Below are positions 8,182 through 16,154 of a stretch of DNA of 64,000 bases, in pieces. Numbering within the stretch: the stretch's first letter is position 1; every line of letters begins with the position of its first letter. This DNA comes from a beta proteobacterium AAP99. Lineage in GTDB: Bacteria; Pseudomonadota; Gammaproteobacteria; Burkholderiales; Burkholderiaceae_C. The position numbers and the translations under genes are program-made. The notes beneath the pieces are model-generated. The model did not search any database and had not been told where the DNA came from. It saw only the letters and a program-made list of their open reading frames with translations. The DNA is taken from positions 62,001 through 126,000 of the forward strand of contig LJIA01000001.1 of the NCBI GenBank assembly GCA_001295775.1. The letters are read 5' to 3'.

Positions 8182-8391
8182 GTGAAGATTCCGACGCCTC
8201 AATACCGCTGCTCCCTCGGTCGTCTGCAACCCCAAGCCGTCGATCTGGACGGCATCAAAGAACGTGGCTGGCGTGACCAGCACATCCTGGTGGTCAACGC
8301 GTCCGACGAACGTCTGGACTTCATCGAGCGCGAGATCGTGCGACGCATTGGTGAGCGTCTGTACGGGCTGGGAGGGGCACGTCATGGCTGA
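8182..8391 (+). CDS. small phage hypothetical protein
   Basis: A 69-residue basic protein starting at GTG 8182, with GGAGG 6-10 nt upstream. It ends by overlapping the start of the next gene by 8 nt, so it belongs to the same transcript. The sequence has no membrane segment and no cysteine pair, and a helical C-terminal half (LDFIEREIVRRIGERLYG). I do not recognise its family. Confidence 0.55.
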   Translation: MKIPTPQYRCSLGRLQPQAVDLDGIKERGWRDQHILVVNASDERLDFIEREIVRRIGERLYGLGGARHG

Positions 8392-8800
8392 GTGGACAAC
8401 TGACGACGTGGCAGCACGCTTCGAGGAGGCCGCCACCACGGGGCGACGTCTGCCCCCTGTACGTGTGCAGGGCTACTTCAACTGTTGGCCCGCCTTCGTT
8501 CGCAAGGAGTGGGAAGCTTTTGCTGCCGACGAGAAGGTGTACCGTCCGTTCCCGCCCAGTCCCGAGGCCATCGACCGGATGCTGGAGACGATGCGCTGGG
8601 TGCAGTGGCTGGAGGTCGAGCAGCGCCATCTGGTGTGGATGCGGGCCAAGCGCTATGGCTGGCGGGACATCACGATCCGCTTTGCCTGCGACCGCACGAC
8701 AGCATGGCGGCGCTGGCAACGGGCAATGGAGATCGTGGCTGCGAACCTCAACAGCGAAGGCGTGCGTTTGCCTTCCAAAAACGTGAGCAATTTAGGGTAA
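8384..8800 (+). CDS. DUF6362-type HTH protein, putative late regulator
   Basis: A 138-residue protein whose C-terminal half carries WLEVEQRHLVWMRAKRYGW and then RDITIRFACDRTTAWRRWQRA, a helix-turn-helix with a strong recognition helix, as in DUF6362 proteins found at the end of phage early regions. ATG 8384 has GGAGGGG 7-13 nt upstream; the upstream in-frame ATG at 8264 is internal to the previous gene. As the last early gene before the methyltransferase and late blocks, it may act like an antiterminator or late activator. That role is inferred from position. Confidence 0.6.
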   Translation: MAEWTTDDVAARFEEAATTGRRLPPVRVQGYFNCWPAFVRKEWEAFAADEKVYRPFPPSPEAIDRMLETMRWVQWLEVEQRHLVWMRAKRYGWRDITIRFACDRTTAWRRWQRAMEIVAANLNSEGVRLPSKNVSNLG

Positions 8801-9067
8801 TGCTTGCCGCGTTTGTCCTCGCCTTGCCTCGCTTGTCCGTTTCAAGACCCGGCAGCCCTGCAACAAAACAGCCCGGTCGGGGGTAGTATTTCGGCTATCT
8901 TCTGGACAGCGGTGACGGTTGAGGCGAAGGGCCCAGGCAAAAGGGGTCCTTCCTCGCCAAAATCCAATGCGGGGGGCGCGAGCGCGGCATTCGCCTAGCG
9001 TCCGACTGCAAACCAAGGTTTGCAGGGTTTGCAGTTTGCACCCGCACCAGTCCGCATCCATCACGAG
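8801..9067. other. gene-free spacer with clustered GGTTTGCA motifs
   Basis: This spacer lies between the early operon and the methyltransferase genes, and I see no credible gene in it. At 9007-9024 TGCAAACC and GGTTTGCA form a perfect inverted repeat around AA, followed by further direct copies of GTTTGCA at 9027-9033 and 9034-9040. Such a cluster could bind a phage regulator or a packaging protein. The first 200 bases contain short G+C-rich repeats but no convincing promoter. Confidence 0.4.
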
Positions 9068-9103
9068 CCCGCCCACGGTTTTCCGTCGGCGGGTTTTCTT
9101 TTT
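9068..9103 (+). terminator. Rho-independent terminator
   Basis: CCCGCCCACGG (9068-9078) pairs with CCGTCGGCGGG (9083-9093) at 10 of 11 positions around a TTTT loop and is followed by TTTTCTTTTT (9094-9103). This is a strong intrinsic terminator for the early operon. It ends only about 13 nt before the apparent start of the next gene, so it could also act as an attenuator. Confidence 0.85.
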
Positions 9104-9116
9104 CTAGGAACCGATT

Positions 9117-10526
9117 CTGAACACGCTCAACGTCGAGTACCGCAAGGTCGAGGCGCTGATCCCCTACGCCCGCAATCCACGCACGCACAGCGACGAGCAG
9201 GTGGCCAAGATCGCCGCCAGCATCGTCGAGTACGGCTGGACGAATCCGGTGCTGGTGGACGGCGACAACGGGATCATTGCGGGCCACGGTCGTCTGGCCG
9301 CCGCGCGCAAGCTCGGGCTGGATCAGGTGCCGGTCATAGAACTGGCGCACCTCTCGCCCACGCAGAAGCGTGCCTACCTCATCTCTGACAACCGGCTGGC
9401 GCTCGACGCCGGGTGGAACGAGGAGATGCTGGCGCTGGAAATGGCCGAGCTGTCCGAGGCCGGGTACGACCTTGCGTTGACCGGTTTCGAGCATGCCGAG
9501 ATCGAGGCCTTGCTCGCTGACGAGGTGGAAACCGATGACGCCGACCAGGAGGCAGATGCCGACGAGCCGGACGCTGCTGATGATGTGCCGGATGCCCCTG
9601 TGGTGCCGGTGTCCCGCACCGGCGATGTCTGGGCCATCGGCTCCCACCGTCTGATCTGTGGCGATGCCACCGACCCGACAGCAGTCGCCACGCTGATGCA
9701 GGGCGATGCGGCCCGGCTGTGCTTCACCTCACCGCCTTACGGCAACCAGCGTGACTACACCAGCGGCGGTGTCAAGGATTGGGATGGCCTGATGCGCGGC
9801 GTGTTTGCCAACGTGCCAACGGCCGACGACGGCCAGGTGCTGGTCAACCTCGGATTGATCCACCGCGACAACGAAGTCATCCCGTATTGGGATGCGTGGC
9901 TTGGCTGGATGCGCACGCAGGGTTGGCGGCGCTTCGCGTGGTACGTCTGGGATCAGGGGCCGGGGATGCCCGGCGACTGGGCTGGTCGTTTCGCGCCGAG
10001 CTTCGAATTCGTCTTCCACTTCAACCGCCAGAGCCGAAAGCCCAACAAGATCGTTCCCTGCAAGCACGCGGGCCAGGAGTCGCACCTGCGCGCCGACGGG
10101 TCGTCCACGGCCATGCGTGGCAAGGACGGCGAGGTCGGCGGCTGGACGCACAAGGGCCAGCCGACGCAGGACACCCGGATTCCCGACTCGGTGATCCGCG
10201 TGATGCGGCACAAGGGCAAGATCGGTCAGGACATCGACCACCCGGCCGTGTTCCCGGTGGCGCTGCCGGAGTTCGTAATCGAGGCCTACTCGGACATTGG
10301 CGACGTTGTGTTCGAGCCCTTCGGCGGCAGCGGCACCACGATGCTGGCCGCGCAGCGCACCGGTCGTGTGTGTCGCAGCGTGGAAATTGCGCCAGAGTAC
10401 GTGGATGTCGCCATCAAGCGCTTCCAGCAGAACCACCCCGGCGTGCCCGTGACGCTGTTGGCAACAGGCCAGTCCTTCGACGACGTGGTCAATGAACGTC
10501 TGACCACCACGGAGGCCGAGCAATGA
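9117..10526 (+). CDS. ParB-like nuclease domain fused to DNA methyltransferase (first copy)
   Basis: A protein of about 469 residues. The N-terminal 110 residues form a ParB/sulfiredoxin-like domain (PYARNPRTHS, then GWTNPVLVD and IIAGHGRLAAARKLG). After an acidic linker comes a beta-type methyltransferase with motif IV TSPPYG near residue 205 and motif I FEPFGGSGTT near residue 398, suggesting N4-cytosine or N6-adenine methylation. No ATG fits: the frame opens at 9108 after a TAG, and conserved ParB residues begin before the first GTG (9201). Initiation must therefore be at CTG 9117 or ATT 9114, or the true start is altered. The likely role is protecting phage DNA from host restriction. Confidence 0.75.
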   Translation: MNTLNVEYRKVEALIPYARNPRTHSDEQVAKIAASIVEYGWTNPVLVDGDNGIIAGHGRLAAARKLGLDQVPVIELAHLSPTQKRAYLISDNRLALDAGWNEEMLALEMAELSEAGYDLALTGFEHAEIEALLADEVETDDADQEADADEPDAADDVPDAPVVPVSRTGDVWAIGSHRLICGDATDPTAVATLMQGDAARLCFTSPPYGNQRDYTSGGVKDWDGLMRGVFANVPTADDGQVLVNLGLIHRDNEVIPYWDAWLGWMRTQGWRRFAWYVWDQGPGMPGDWAGRFAPSFEFVFHFNRQSRKPNKIVPCKHAGQESHLRADGSSTAMRGKDGEVGGWTHKGQPTQDTRIPDSVIRVMRHKGKIGQDIDHPAVFPVALPEFVIEAYSDIGDVVFEPFGGSGTTMLAAQRTGRVCRSVEIAPEYVDVAIKRFQQNHPGVPVTLLATGQSFDDVVNERLTTTEAEQ

Positions 10527-11794
10527 CCGCCTCCTGGTTTGCCGACAAGATCGAGCAGTGGCCGACGGCCAAGCTGCTGCCCTACGCGCGCAACGCGCGT
10601 ACCCACTCGGACGATCAGGTTGCGCAGATCGCTGCGTCGATTGCCGAGTTCGGATTCACCAACCCGATCCTCGCCGGTAGCGACGGTGTGATCGTCGCCG
10701 GTCACGGACGGCTTGCTGCTGCGCAGAAGCTCGGTCTGGCGGTGGTGCCAGTGGTGGTGCTCGATCATCTGAGCGCGACGCAGCGCCGGGCACTGGTGAT
10801 CGCGGACAACCGCATCGCCGAGAACGCGGGCTGGGACGACGCGATGCTGCGCATCGAGATCGCGTCCCTCCAGGACGACGACTTCGACGTGTCGCTGACC
10901 GGCTTCGATGCCGATGCGCTCGCCGAGTTGATGGCGGGCGACGAGCCGAATTCCGAAGGCGAAGCCGATGACGATGCGGTACCCGAGGTCAGCGAGACTC
11001 CGGTTTCGCGTCCAGGCGATGTCTGGCTGCTTGGCGGCCACCGTCTGCTGTGTGGCGACTCCACCGTGGCTGAGAGCTATGACCGGGTTCTCGATGGCGA
11101 GCCGGTGGATATGGTCTTCACCGACCCGCCGTACAACGTGAACTACGCCAACAGCGCCAAGGACAAGATGCGGGGCAAGGATCGCGCAATCCTGAACGAC
11201 AACCTCGGCGACGGCTTCTACGACTTCCTGCTGGCGGCGCTGACGCCGACCATCGGGAACTGCCGGGGCGGCATCTACGTGGCGATGTCGTCCAGCGAAC
11301 TGGATGTGCTGCAGGCAGCGTTCCGTGCCGCCGGTGGAAAGTGGTCGACGTTCATCATTTGGGCCAAGAACACCTTCACGCTGGGCCGGGCCGACTACCA
11401 GCGCCAGTACGAGCCAATCCTGTACGGATGGCCCGAGGGCGCGCAGCGTCACTGGTGCGGCGACCGCGACCAGGGCGACGTCTGGAACATCAAGAAGCCG
11501 CAGAAGAACGACCTGCATCCGACGATGAAGCCGGTGGAGCTGGTCGAGCGCGCGATCCGCAATTCGAGCCGACCGGGCAACGTGGTGCTCGACCCGTTCG
11601 GGGGCTCCGGCACGACGCTGATCGCCGCCGAGAAGTCAGGGCGACTGGCACGGCTGATCGAGCTCGACCCGAAGTACGCGGACGTGATCGTGCGCCGCTG
11701 GCAGGAATGGACTGGCAAGCAAGCCACCCGCGAGTCGGATGGCGCACTATTCGATGATCAGGCGGCGAGCGACTCCTCGGCGATCTCGCAGTGA
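10523..11794 (+). CDS. ParB-like nuclease domain fused to N6-adenine-type DNA methyltransferase (second copy)
   Basis: A 423-residue paralogue of the preceding gene, coupled to it by an ATGA overlap. The N-terminal ParB-like domain (LLPYARNARTHS, then VIVAGHGRLAAAQKLG) is followed by an acidic linker and a beta-class methyltransferase with DPPYN near residues 201-205 and LDPFGGSGTT near 356-365. DPPY is typical of N6-adenine enzymes, so the two copies may have different specificities. The ParB part may give DNA binding or nicking. The final 37 nt overlap the 3' end of the convergent reverse-strand gene. Confidence 0.85.
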   Translation: MTASWFADKIEQWPTAKLLPYARNARTHSDDQVAQIAASIAEFGFTNPILAGSDGVIVAGHGRLAAAQKLGLAVVPVVVLDHLSATQRRALVIADNRIAENAGWDDAMLRIEIASLQDDDFDVSLTGFDADALAELMAGDEPNSEGEADDDAVPEVSETPVSRPGDVWLLGGHRLLCGDSTVAESYDRVLDGEPVDMVFTDPPYNVNYANSAKDKMRGKDRAILNDNLGDGFYDFLLAALTPTIGNCRGGIYVAMSSSELDVLQAAFRAAGGKWSTFIIWAKNTFTLGRADYQRQYEPILYGWPEGAQRHWCGDRDQGDVWNIKKPQKNDLHPTMKPVELVERAIRNSSRPGNVVLDPFGGSGTTLIAAEKSGRLARLIELDPKYADVIVRRWQEWTGKQATRESDGALFDDQAASDSSAISQ

Positions 11795-12126
11795 ATCACA
11801 AAGCCCGTCAGGTAAGGCAGGCCGCGCGGGATGCCATACTGCGTGCTGGTCTGGCGGCCAATCGTCCAGCCCATCCACTGTTGGGCGGCGGCGTTGACCG
11901 CGTCCACCAGGGTCTGTCCCCGGTACAGCCCGTTTTGCACATCGTCCGCAAAGTGGCGTCCGTGGCGGCTGTCGAGGAAGATCCGGACTGATTCGAGGGG
12001 CTGGCTGGTGGCGTCGGAGATGGCGGTCATCGCCAGGGGCCACGCGGCGCTGGCGTGTTCGTTCATCGTGCCCCAAAAGCCCCAGGCTTCGTTATGGGTG
12101 GCGGGGATCTGTTGGTTGGTGTTCAT
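11758..12126 (-). CDS. phage hypothetical protein, last gene of reverse-strand cassette
   Basis: A 122-residue soluble protein rich in Trp, Ala and Gln (AWGFWGTMNEHASAAWPLAM near the N-terminus). I do not recognise a family. The start at 12126 is supported by AAGGAG 9-14 nt upstream; a longer reading from 12231 would run through the regulatory element and is rejected. It overlaps the 3' end of the convergent methyltransferase gene by 37 nt. Its upstream region contains one of three copies of a shared 28-bp element, so it is probably co-regulated with the two other cassette genes. Confidence 0.6.
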   Translation of the reverse strand: MNTNQQIPATHNEAWGFWGTMNEHASAAWPLAMTAISDATSQPLESVRIFLDSRHGRHFADDVQNGLYRGQTLVDAVNAAAQQWMGWTIGRQTSTQYGIPRGLPYLTGFVIHCEIAEESLAA

Positions 12127-12165
12127 CTCTGGCTCCTTGGTGTTGATCGTTGCGACACCCGTAGT

Positions 12166-12193
12166 AACGCGCTGTTCGATTGAGAAGCCAAGC
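12166..12193 (-). promoter_or_regulatory. shared 28-bp upstream element, copy 1
   Basis: On the forward strand this reads AACGCGCTGTTC, six variable bases, then GAAGCCAAGC. It lies 39 nt upstream of the start codon at 12126. In the gene's direction it offers TTGGCT and GTTACT at 17-bp spacing, a weak sigma70-like pair. An adjacent hairpin, GCCAAGC/GCTTGGC (12187-12203), overlaps it. Confidence 0.6.
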
Positions 12194-12223
12194 GCTGCTT
12201 GGCCTCTTTCTCGATCTTTCTGA

Positions 12224-12739
12224 TCAGGCAATCCGGTAGACCCGCTCGCCGCCCTGGGGTTTGTCCGAGACGATGGTCAGGCCGAGCTTTTTCTTGAAGG
12301 CTCCGGCGAAGGTGCCGCGCACCGTGTGCGCCTGCCAGCCGGTGGTCTCGCAGATCTGTTGCACCGTTGCGCCCTCGGGGCGTTGCAGCATCTGGATCAC
12401 GGTGGCTTGCTTGCTGTTCTCGCGGGTGCGCGGCTTGGCGGCGGCCCGCTCTGCCGCCCACGTGGCCTCGGCTGCCGCCACGGTGGCCTCGATCTCGGGG
12501 TCGGCCACCAGGGGTGCAGGCGCAGGCCGGGCGCGCCCCATCGCGTCGTAGCCCTCGGCGGCGACGAACCAGTGGGTGCCGTCGGAGGTGATCAGGGCGC
12601 GGTTGAAGAGGCCGTCGAGCACCTTCTTGCGTGCGCCGCCTTTGATGTTGTCGGGGAACCAGTCGATCTTGCCGCCAGTGTGTTCGAGGGCGTAGGCCAG
12701 GATCGCGTGCTGGGCCGGGGTCAGTTGGGTGGTGGTCAT
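12224..12739 (-). CDS. DUF3489 domain-containing protein
   Basis: A 171-residue protein. The C-terminal part (RENSKQATVIQMLQRPEGAT, then TGWQAHTVRGTFAGAFKKKLG) matches the DUF3489 pattern, a winged-helix-like domain in phages and mobile elements of proteobacteria. The N-terminal 60 residues look like a second small alpha/beta unit, joined by an Ala-rich linker. AAGGAGAAG precedes the ATG at 12739. A copy of the shared 28-bp element lies 39 nt upstream. The biochemical role is unknown; DNA binding is inferred from the fold. Confidence 0.75.
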   Translation of the reverse strand: MTTTQLTPAQHAILAYALEHTGGKIDWFPDNIKGGARKKVLDGLFNRALITSDGTHWFVAAEGYDAMGRARPAPAPLVADPEIEATVAAAEATWAAERAAAKPRTRENSKQATVIQMLQRPEGATVQQICETTGWQAHTVRGTFAGAFKKKLGLTIVSDKPQGGERVYRIA

Positions 12740-12778
12740 TTGCTTCTCCTTCGGAGGGGTTGATGGGGTGACGTGATG

Positions 12779-12823
12779 AACGCGCTGTTCGGGAGTGAAG
12801 CCAAGCGCTTTCTGCTTGGCTTC
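12779..12823 (-). promoter_or_regulatory. shared 28-bp upstream element, copy 2, with 10-bp hairpin
   Basis: AACGCGCTGTTC (12779-12790), six bases, then GAAGCCAAGC (12797-12806), 39 nt upstream of the start codon at 12739. The GAAGCCAAGC half is repeated in inverted form as GCTTGGCTTC (12814-12823), giving a perfect 10-bp stem with a 7-nt loop just after the DUF6900-like gene. TTGGCT and GTTCAT in the reverse direction are 17 bp apart. Confidence 0.6.
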
Positions 12824-12835
12824 GAAAGTTCTTGA

Positions 12836-13033
12836 TCAGTTGTTGGCCTTGTCCGACTTCGCCGCCTTGCGGCCCTGTTCGACGCCTGCGTTGAACGCGG
12901 CTTCAAGGGCGTCGCGCAGGCACCAGACCGCCACATCGTGGAAGTCGAGGCTGTCCGACTTGCGGGTTTCCAGGGTTTCGATGCCCAGCTTGTTTTGTGC
13001 GATCTGGGTCAGGAGTTGTTCGAGCTTGCTCAT
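12836..13033 (-). CDS. DUF6900-like small phage/mobile-element protein
   Basis: A 65-residue protein (LEQLLTQIAQNKLGIETLE, then SLDFHDVAVWCLRDALEAAF), helical and Lys-rich at its C-terminus. The pattern fits the DUF6900 family of short proteins on mobile elements, function unknown. The start at 13033 is supported by AAAGGA upstream; the longer frame from 13210 crosses the terminase promoter region and is rejected. It is the first gene of the reverse-strand cassette, and a third copy of the shared element lies 37 nt upstream. Confidence 0.6.
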   Translation of the reverse strand: MSKLEQLLTQIAQNKLGIETLETRKSDSLDFHDVAVWCLRDALEAAFNAGVEQGRKAAKSDKANN

Positions 13034-13070
13034 TGCTGCGTCCTTTGATGGTGTTGATGACGTCCGTATG

Positions 13071-13098
13071 AACGCGCTGTTCCAGAGAGAAGCCAAGC
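13071..13098 (-). promoter_or_regulatory. shared 28-bp upstream element, copy 3
   Basis: AACGCGCTGTTC (13071-13082), six bases, then GAAGCCAAGC (13089-13098), 37 nt upstream of the start codon at 13033. The spacing between the two conserved blocks equals that of the other copies, but this one lacks the hairpin arm. It lies in the divergent region in front of the terminase small-subunit gene, so it could also influence late transcription. Confidence 0.6.
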
Positions 13099-13150
13099 TG
13101 ATTTCAAGTGAATGACGAACAAATGATTGAAGGGGCAACCGGTTCTCAAA

Positions 13151-13678
13151 ATGGGCATTTCGATTCGCGCTTACGCCCGTCACCGTGGTGTGACCGACAC
13201 CGCAGTTCACAAGGCCATTCGCGCAGGTCGGATCTCGCCGGAGGCTGACGGCACCATTGATGCCGACCGCGCTGACCGTGAGTGGGCTCGCAACTCCGAT
13301 GTGCCGAAGTCCGGTACGCGGGCCAAGGCTGCAAAGGTCGCCGTGCCGGAGGGTGGTGGCGACGGGCCTGCAGCTCTACCTGCTGGCGGTGCGTCGCTGC
13401 TTCAGGCGCGCACGGTCAACGAGGTGGTCAAGGCGCAGACCAACAAGGTGCGTCTGGCCCGACTGAAGGGCGAGTTGGTGGATCGGCCGCAGGCCATCGC
13501 CCACGTTTTCAAGCTGGCGCGCTCCGAGCGCGATGCGTGGCTGAACTGGCCCGCGCGCATCTCGGCGCAGATGGCGGCCAAGCTCAATATCGATCCGCAC
13601 ACGATGCACGTCGCCCTGGAGGCGGCGGTACGTGAGCACCTGCAGGAACTGGGCGAACTGCGGCCCCGGGTGGACTGA
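13151..13678 (+). CDS. phage terminase small subunit (Nu1-like HTH)
   Basis: A 175-residue protein with an N-terminal winged HTH (ISIRAYARHRGVTDTAVHKAI) like DNA-packaging Nu1 proteins, and a helical C-terminal part (VNEVVKAQTNKVRLARLKGELVDR) typical of small terminase oligomerisation regions. It sits directly before the GpA-type large subunit, with stop and start overlapping by one base (TGATG). It should recognise the packaging site and load the large subunit. ATG 13151 is used; a TTG at 13127 is an alternative start. Confidence 0.75.
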   Translation: MGISIRAYARHRGVTDTAVHKAIRAGRISPEADGTIDADRADREWARNSDVPKSGTRAKAAKVAVPEGGGDGPAALPAGGASLLQARTVNEVVKAQTNKVRLARLKGELVDRPQAIAHVFKLARSERDAWLNWPARISAQMAAKLNIDPHTMHVALEAAVREHLQELGELRPRVD

Positions 13679-15645
13679 TGCTGGATGTTGAATACGAAGG
13701 CGCTGCCGAAATCGAGCGCGCGTGGCGCGAAGGGCTCACACCTGATCCTCTGCTCTCGGTGTCCGAATGGTCGGATCGCCACAGGATGCTTTCGAGCAAG
13801 GCGTCCGCCGAGCCGGGTCGTTGGCGTACCAGTCGCACGCCGTACCTCAAGGCCATCATGGATTGCCTGTCGCCGACGTCGCCGGTCGAGCGCGTGGTGT
13901 TCATGAAGGCTGCCCAGCTCGGTGCGACCGAGATGGGCTCGAACTGGATCGGCTACGTGATCCACCACGCGCCGGGGCCAATGATGGCGGTGTGGCCGAC
14001 GGTGGATATGGCCAAGCGCAACTCCAAGCAGCGGATCGATCCGTTGATCGAGGAGTCGGCCGCGCTGAGCGAATTGATTTCGCCAGCACGATCCCGAGAC
14101 TCTGGCAACACCATCCTGGCCAAGGAGTTCCGGGGCGGTGTGCTGGTGATGACCGGGGCCAACAGCGCGGTCGGCTTGCGGTCGATGCCGGTGCGGTACC
14201 TGTTCCTCGACGAGGTGGATGGCTACCCGCTGGACGTCGACGGCGAAGGCGACGCGATCTCGCTGGCCGAGGCGCGCACGCGTACCTTTGCCCGACGCAA
14301 GATATTCATCGTGTCGACGCCAACGATCTCGGGGGCCAGCGCCATCGAGCGCGAGTACGAGGCCAGTGACCAGCGCCGCTACTTCGTGCCGTGCCCGCAT
14401 TGCTCGCATCGCCAGTGGCTGCGCTTCGAGCAGTTGCGATGGGAAAAGGGGCAGCCGGACTCGGCGGCCTACATCTGCGAGTCCTGCGATGAGCCGATTG
14501 CCGAGCACCACAAGACGTGGATGCTGGAGCACGGCGAGTGGCGCGCGCTGATCAGCGACGGCACTGGCAAGACGGCTGGGTTCCACCTGTCGTCGCTGTA
14601 CAGCCCGGTGGGCTGGCGCAGTTGGCGTGACATCGCCGCTGCGTGGGAAAGCTCCGTCAACAAGGAATCGGGGTCGGCGGCCGCCATCAAGACCTTCAAG
14701 AACACCGAGCTGGGCGAGACCTGGGTCGAGGAAGGCGAAGCGCCCGATTGGCAACGGCTCGTCGAACGCCGCGAGGACTACCGGGTCGGCACGGTGCCGC
14801 CCGGTGGGCTGCTCCTGGTGGGCGCTGCCGACGTGCAAAAGGATCGCATAGAGGCGTCCATCTGGGCCTTCGGGCGCGGCAAGGAGTCTTGGTTGGTCGA
14901 GCACCGGGTGCTGATGGGTGACACCGCCCGCGACGCCGTCTGGAAGCGACTGGCCGAATTGATCGCAGAAAACTGGACGCACGACTCCGGCGCGGCGATG
15001 CCCTTGGCCCGCTTTGCGCTGGACACCGGCTTTGCGACGCAGGAGGCCTACGCCTTCGTGCGCGCCTGCCGCGACCCGCGCGTGATGCCGGTCAAGGGGG
15101 TGCCGCGCGGCGCGGCCCTGATCGGCACGCCGACGGCCATCGATGTGTCGCAAGGCGGCAAGAAGCTGCGCCGGGGCATCAAGGTGTTCACGGTGGCGGT
15201 CGGCATCGCCAAGCTGGAGTTCTACAACAACCTGCGCAAGGGCGCCGACGTCAGCGAGGACGGCGTGACCACCGTCTACCCGACGGGGTTCGTCCACCTG
15301 CCCAAGATCGACGCGGAGTTCATCCAGCAGCTCTGCGCCGAACAGTTGATTACCCGCCGCGACCGCAACGGCTTCCCGGTGCGCGAGTGGCAAAAGATGC
15401 GCGAGCGCAATGAAGCGCTCGACTGCTACGTGTACGCCCGCGCGGCCGCATCGGCGGTAGGCCTGGATCGCTTCGAGGAACGCCACTGGCGCGAACTGGA
15501 GCGACAACTCGGGATGGAGCGGCCACCGGACGAGCCGCCCCCGATTCAAGCATTCGACCCAGACGAGGCCACCCAACGAGGTGGCCTTTCTGTTTCTGCA
15601 ACCCCATCACGGCGGCGCGTCATCAAGAGCCGCTGGCTGTCCTGA
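13678..15645 (+). CDS. phage terminase large subunit, GpA family
   Basis: A 655-residue packaging motor. An ATPase domain with KAAQLGATE near residues 76-85 (the deviant Walker A of GpA terminases) and Walker B YLFLDEVDG near 174-182 is followed by a nuclease domain beginning at LLLVGAADVQKDRIEASIWAF near 377. Zinc-binding cysteine pairs (CPHCSH and CESCDE) lie between them. It cuts concatemers and pumps DNA into the prohead. It is coupled to the small subunit and followed after 17 nt by fibre-like genes. Confidence 0.92.
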   Translation: MLDVEYEGAAEIERAWREGLTPDPLLSVSEWSDRHRMLSSKASAEPGRWRTSRTPYLKAIMDCLSPTSPVERVVFMKAAQLGATEMGSNWIGYVIHHAPGPMMAVWPTVDMAKRNSKQRIDPLIEESAALSELISPARSRDSGNTILAKEFRGGVLVMTGANSAVGLRSMPVRYLFLDEVDGYPLDVDGEGDAISLAEARTRTFARRKIFIVSTPTISGASAIEREYEASDQRRYFVPCPHCSHRQWLRFEQLRWEKGQPDSAAYICESCDEPIAEHHKTWMLEHGEWRALISDGTGKTAGFHLSSLYSPVGWRSWRDIAAAWESSVNKESGSAAAIKTFKNTELGETWVEEGEAPDWQRLVERREDYRVGTVPPGGLLLVGAADVQKDRIEASIWAFGRGKESWLVEHRVLMGDTARDAVWKRLAELIAENWTHDSGAAMPLARFALDTGFATQEAYAFVRACRDPRVMPVKGVPRGAALIGTPTAIDVSQGGKKLRRGIKVFTVAVGIAKLEFYNNLRKGADVSEDGVTTVYPTGFVHLPKIDAEFIQQLCAEQLITRRDRNGFPVREWQKMRERNEALDCYVYARAAASAVGLDRFEERHWRELERQLGMERPPDEPPPIQAFDPDEATQRGGLSVSATPSRRRVIKSRWLS

Positions 15646-15662
15646 TTTTCAGAGGAGTTTTC

Positions 15663-16154
15663 ATGAGTCTTGCCACCCGTATCGAGAGCCTGGTCATCCG
15701 GGTTGCTCAGGAGTTCAACGACGTCCGCGCGACGGCAGGCAGTCTGGCTAGCCTGTCCACCAACGACAAGTCGAGTTTGGTCGCCGCCATCAACGAGCTC
15801 AAGGCTGCGGTTCTGTCCGCGATGGCCATCGACGACAACCAGATCGCCACCACCAGCACCTACTCGTCGAACAAGATCGTGTCGTTGCTGGACGCGCTCA
15901 AGGCCGACATTCTGGGTGGTGCCGACGCCGCCTACGACACCCTGGTGGAAATCCAGCAGGCGCTGCAGAACGGCACAACGGGACTGGATGCGATTCTGGC
16001 TGCAGTCAATCTGCGCGTGCGCTTCGATGCGGCGCAGACCTTGACGGTAGCCGAGCAACTGCAGGCCCGCACCAACATCGGGGCGGTCGCGGCCAGCGAT
16101 GTCGGCAACACCGATACCGACTTCGTCGTGATCTTCGACGGGGCGCTGGCCTGA
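15663..16154 (+). CDS. fibre-like phage structural protein (N-terminal/hinge type)
   Basis: A 163-residue Ala-rich protein. The segments STNDKSSLVAAINELKAAV and QLQARTNIGAVAASD are typical of phage tail-fibre hinge or trimerisation regions. No catalytic motif or membrane segment is seen. AGAGGAG lies upstream of ATG 15663, and its stop overlaps the next ATG (TGATG). It lies between terminase and gpW, which is unusual for a fibre gene, so it may instead be a head fibre or capsid decoration. Confidence 0.5.
   Translation: MSLATRIESLVIRVAQEFNDVRATAGSLASLSTNDKSSLVAAINELKAAVLSAMAIDDNQIATTSTYSSNKIVSLLDALKADILGGADAAYDTLVEIQQALQNGTTGLDAILAAVNLRVRFDAAQTLTVAEQLQARTNIGAVAASDVGNTDTDFVVIFDGALA

Noticed and set aside
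9201-10526. Methyltransferase start at GTG 9201
   Set aside because: It would remove conserved ParB-like residues encoded just upstream, so a non-standard earlier start is more likely.
13402-15576. 724-codon reverse-strand ORF opposite terminase
   Set aside because: Antisense frame of a well-supported terminase gene, with Arg/His/Leu-rich composition typical of shadow frames.
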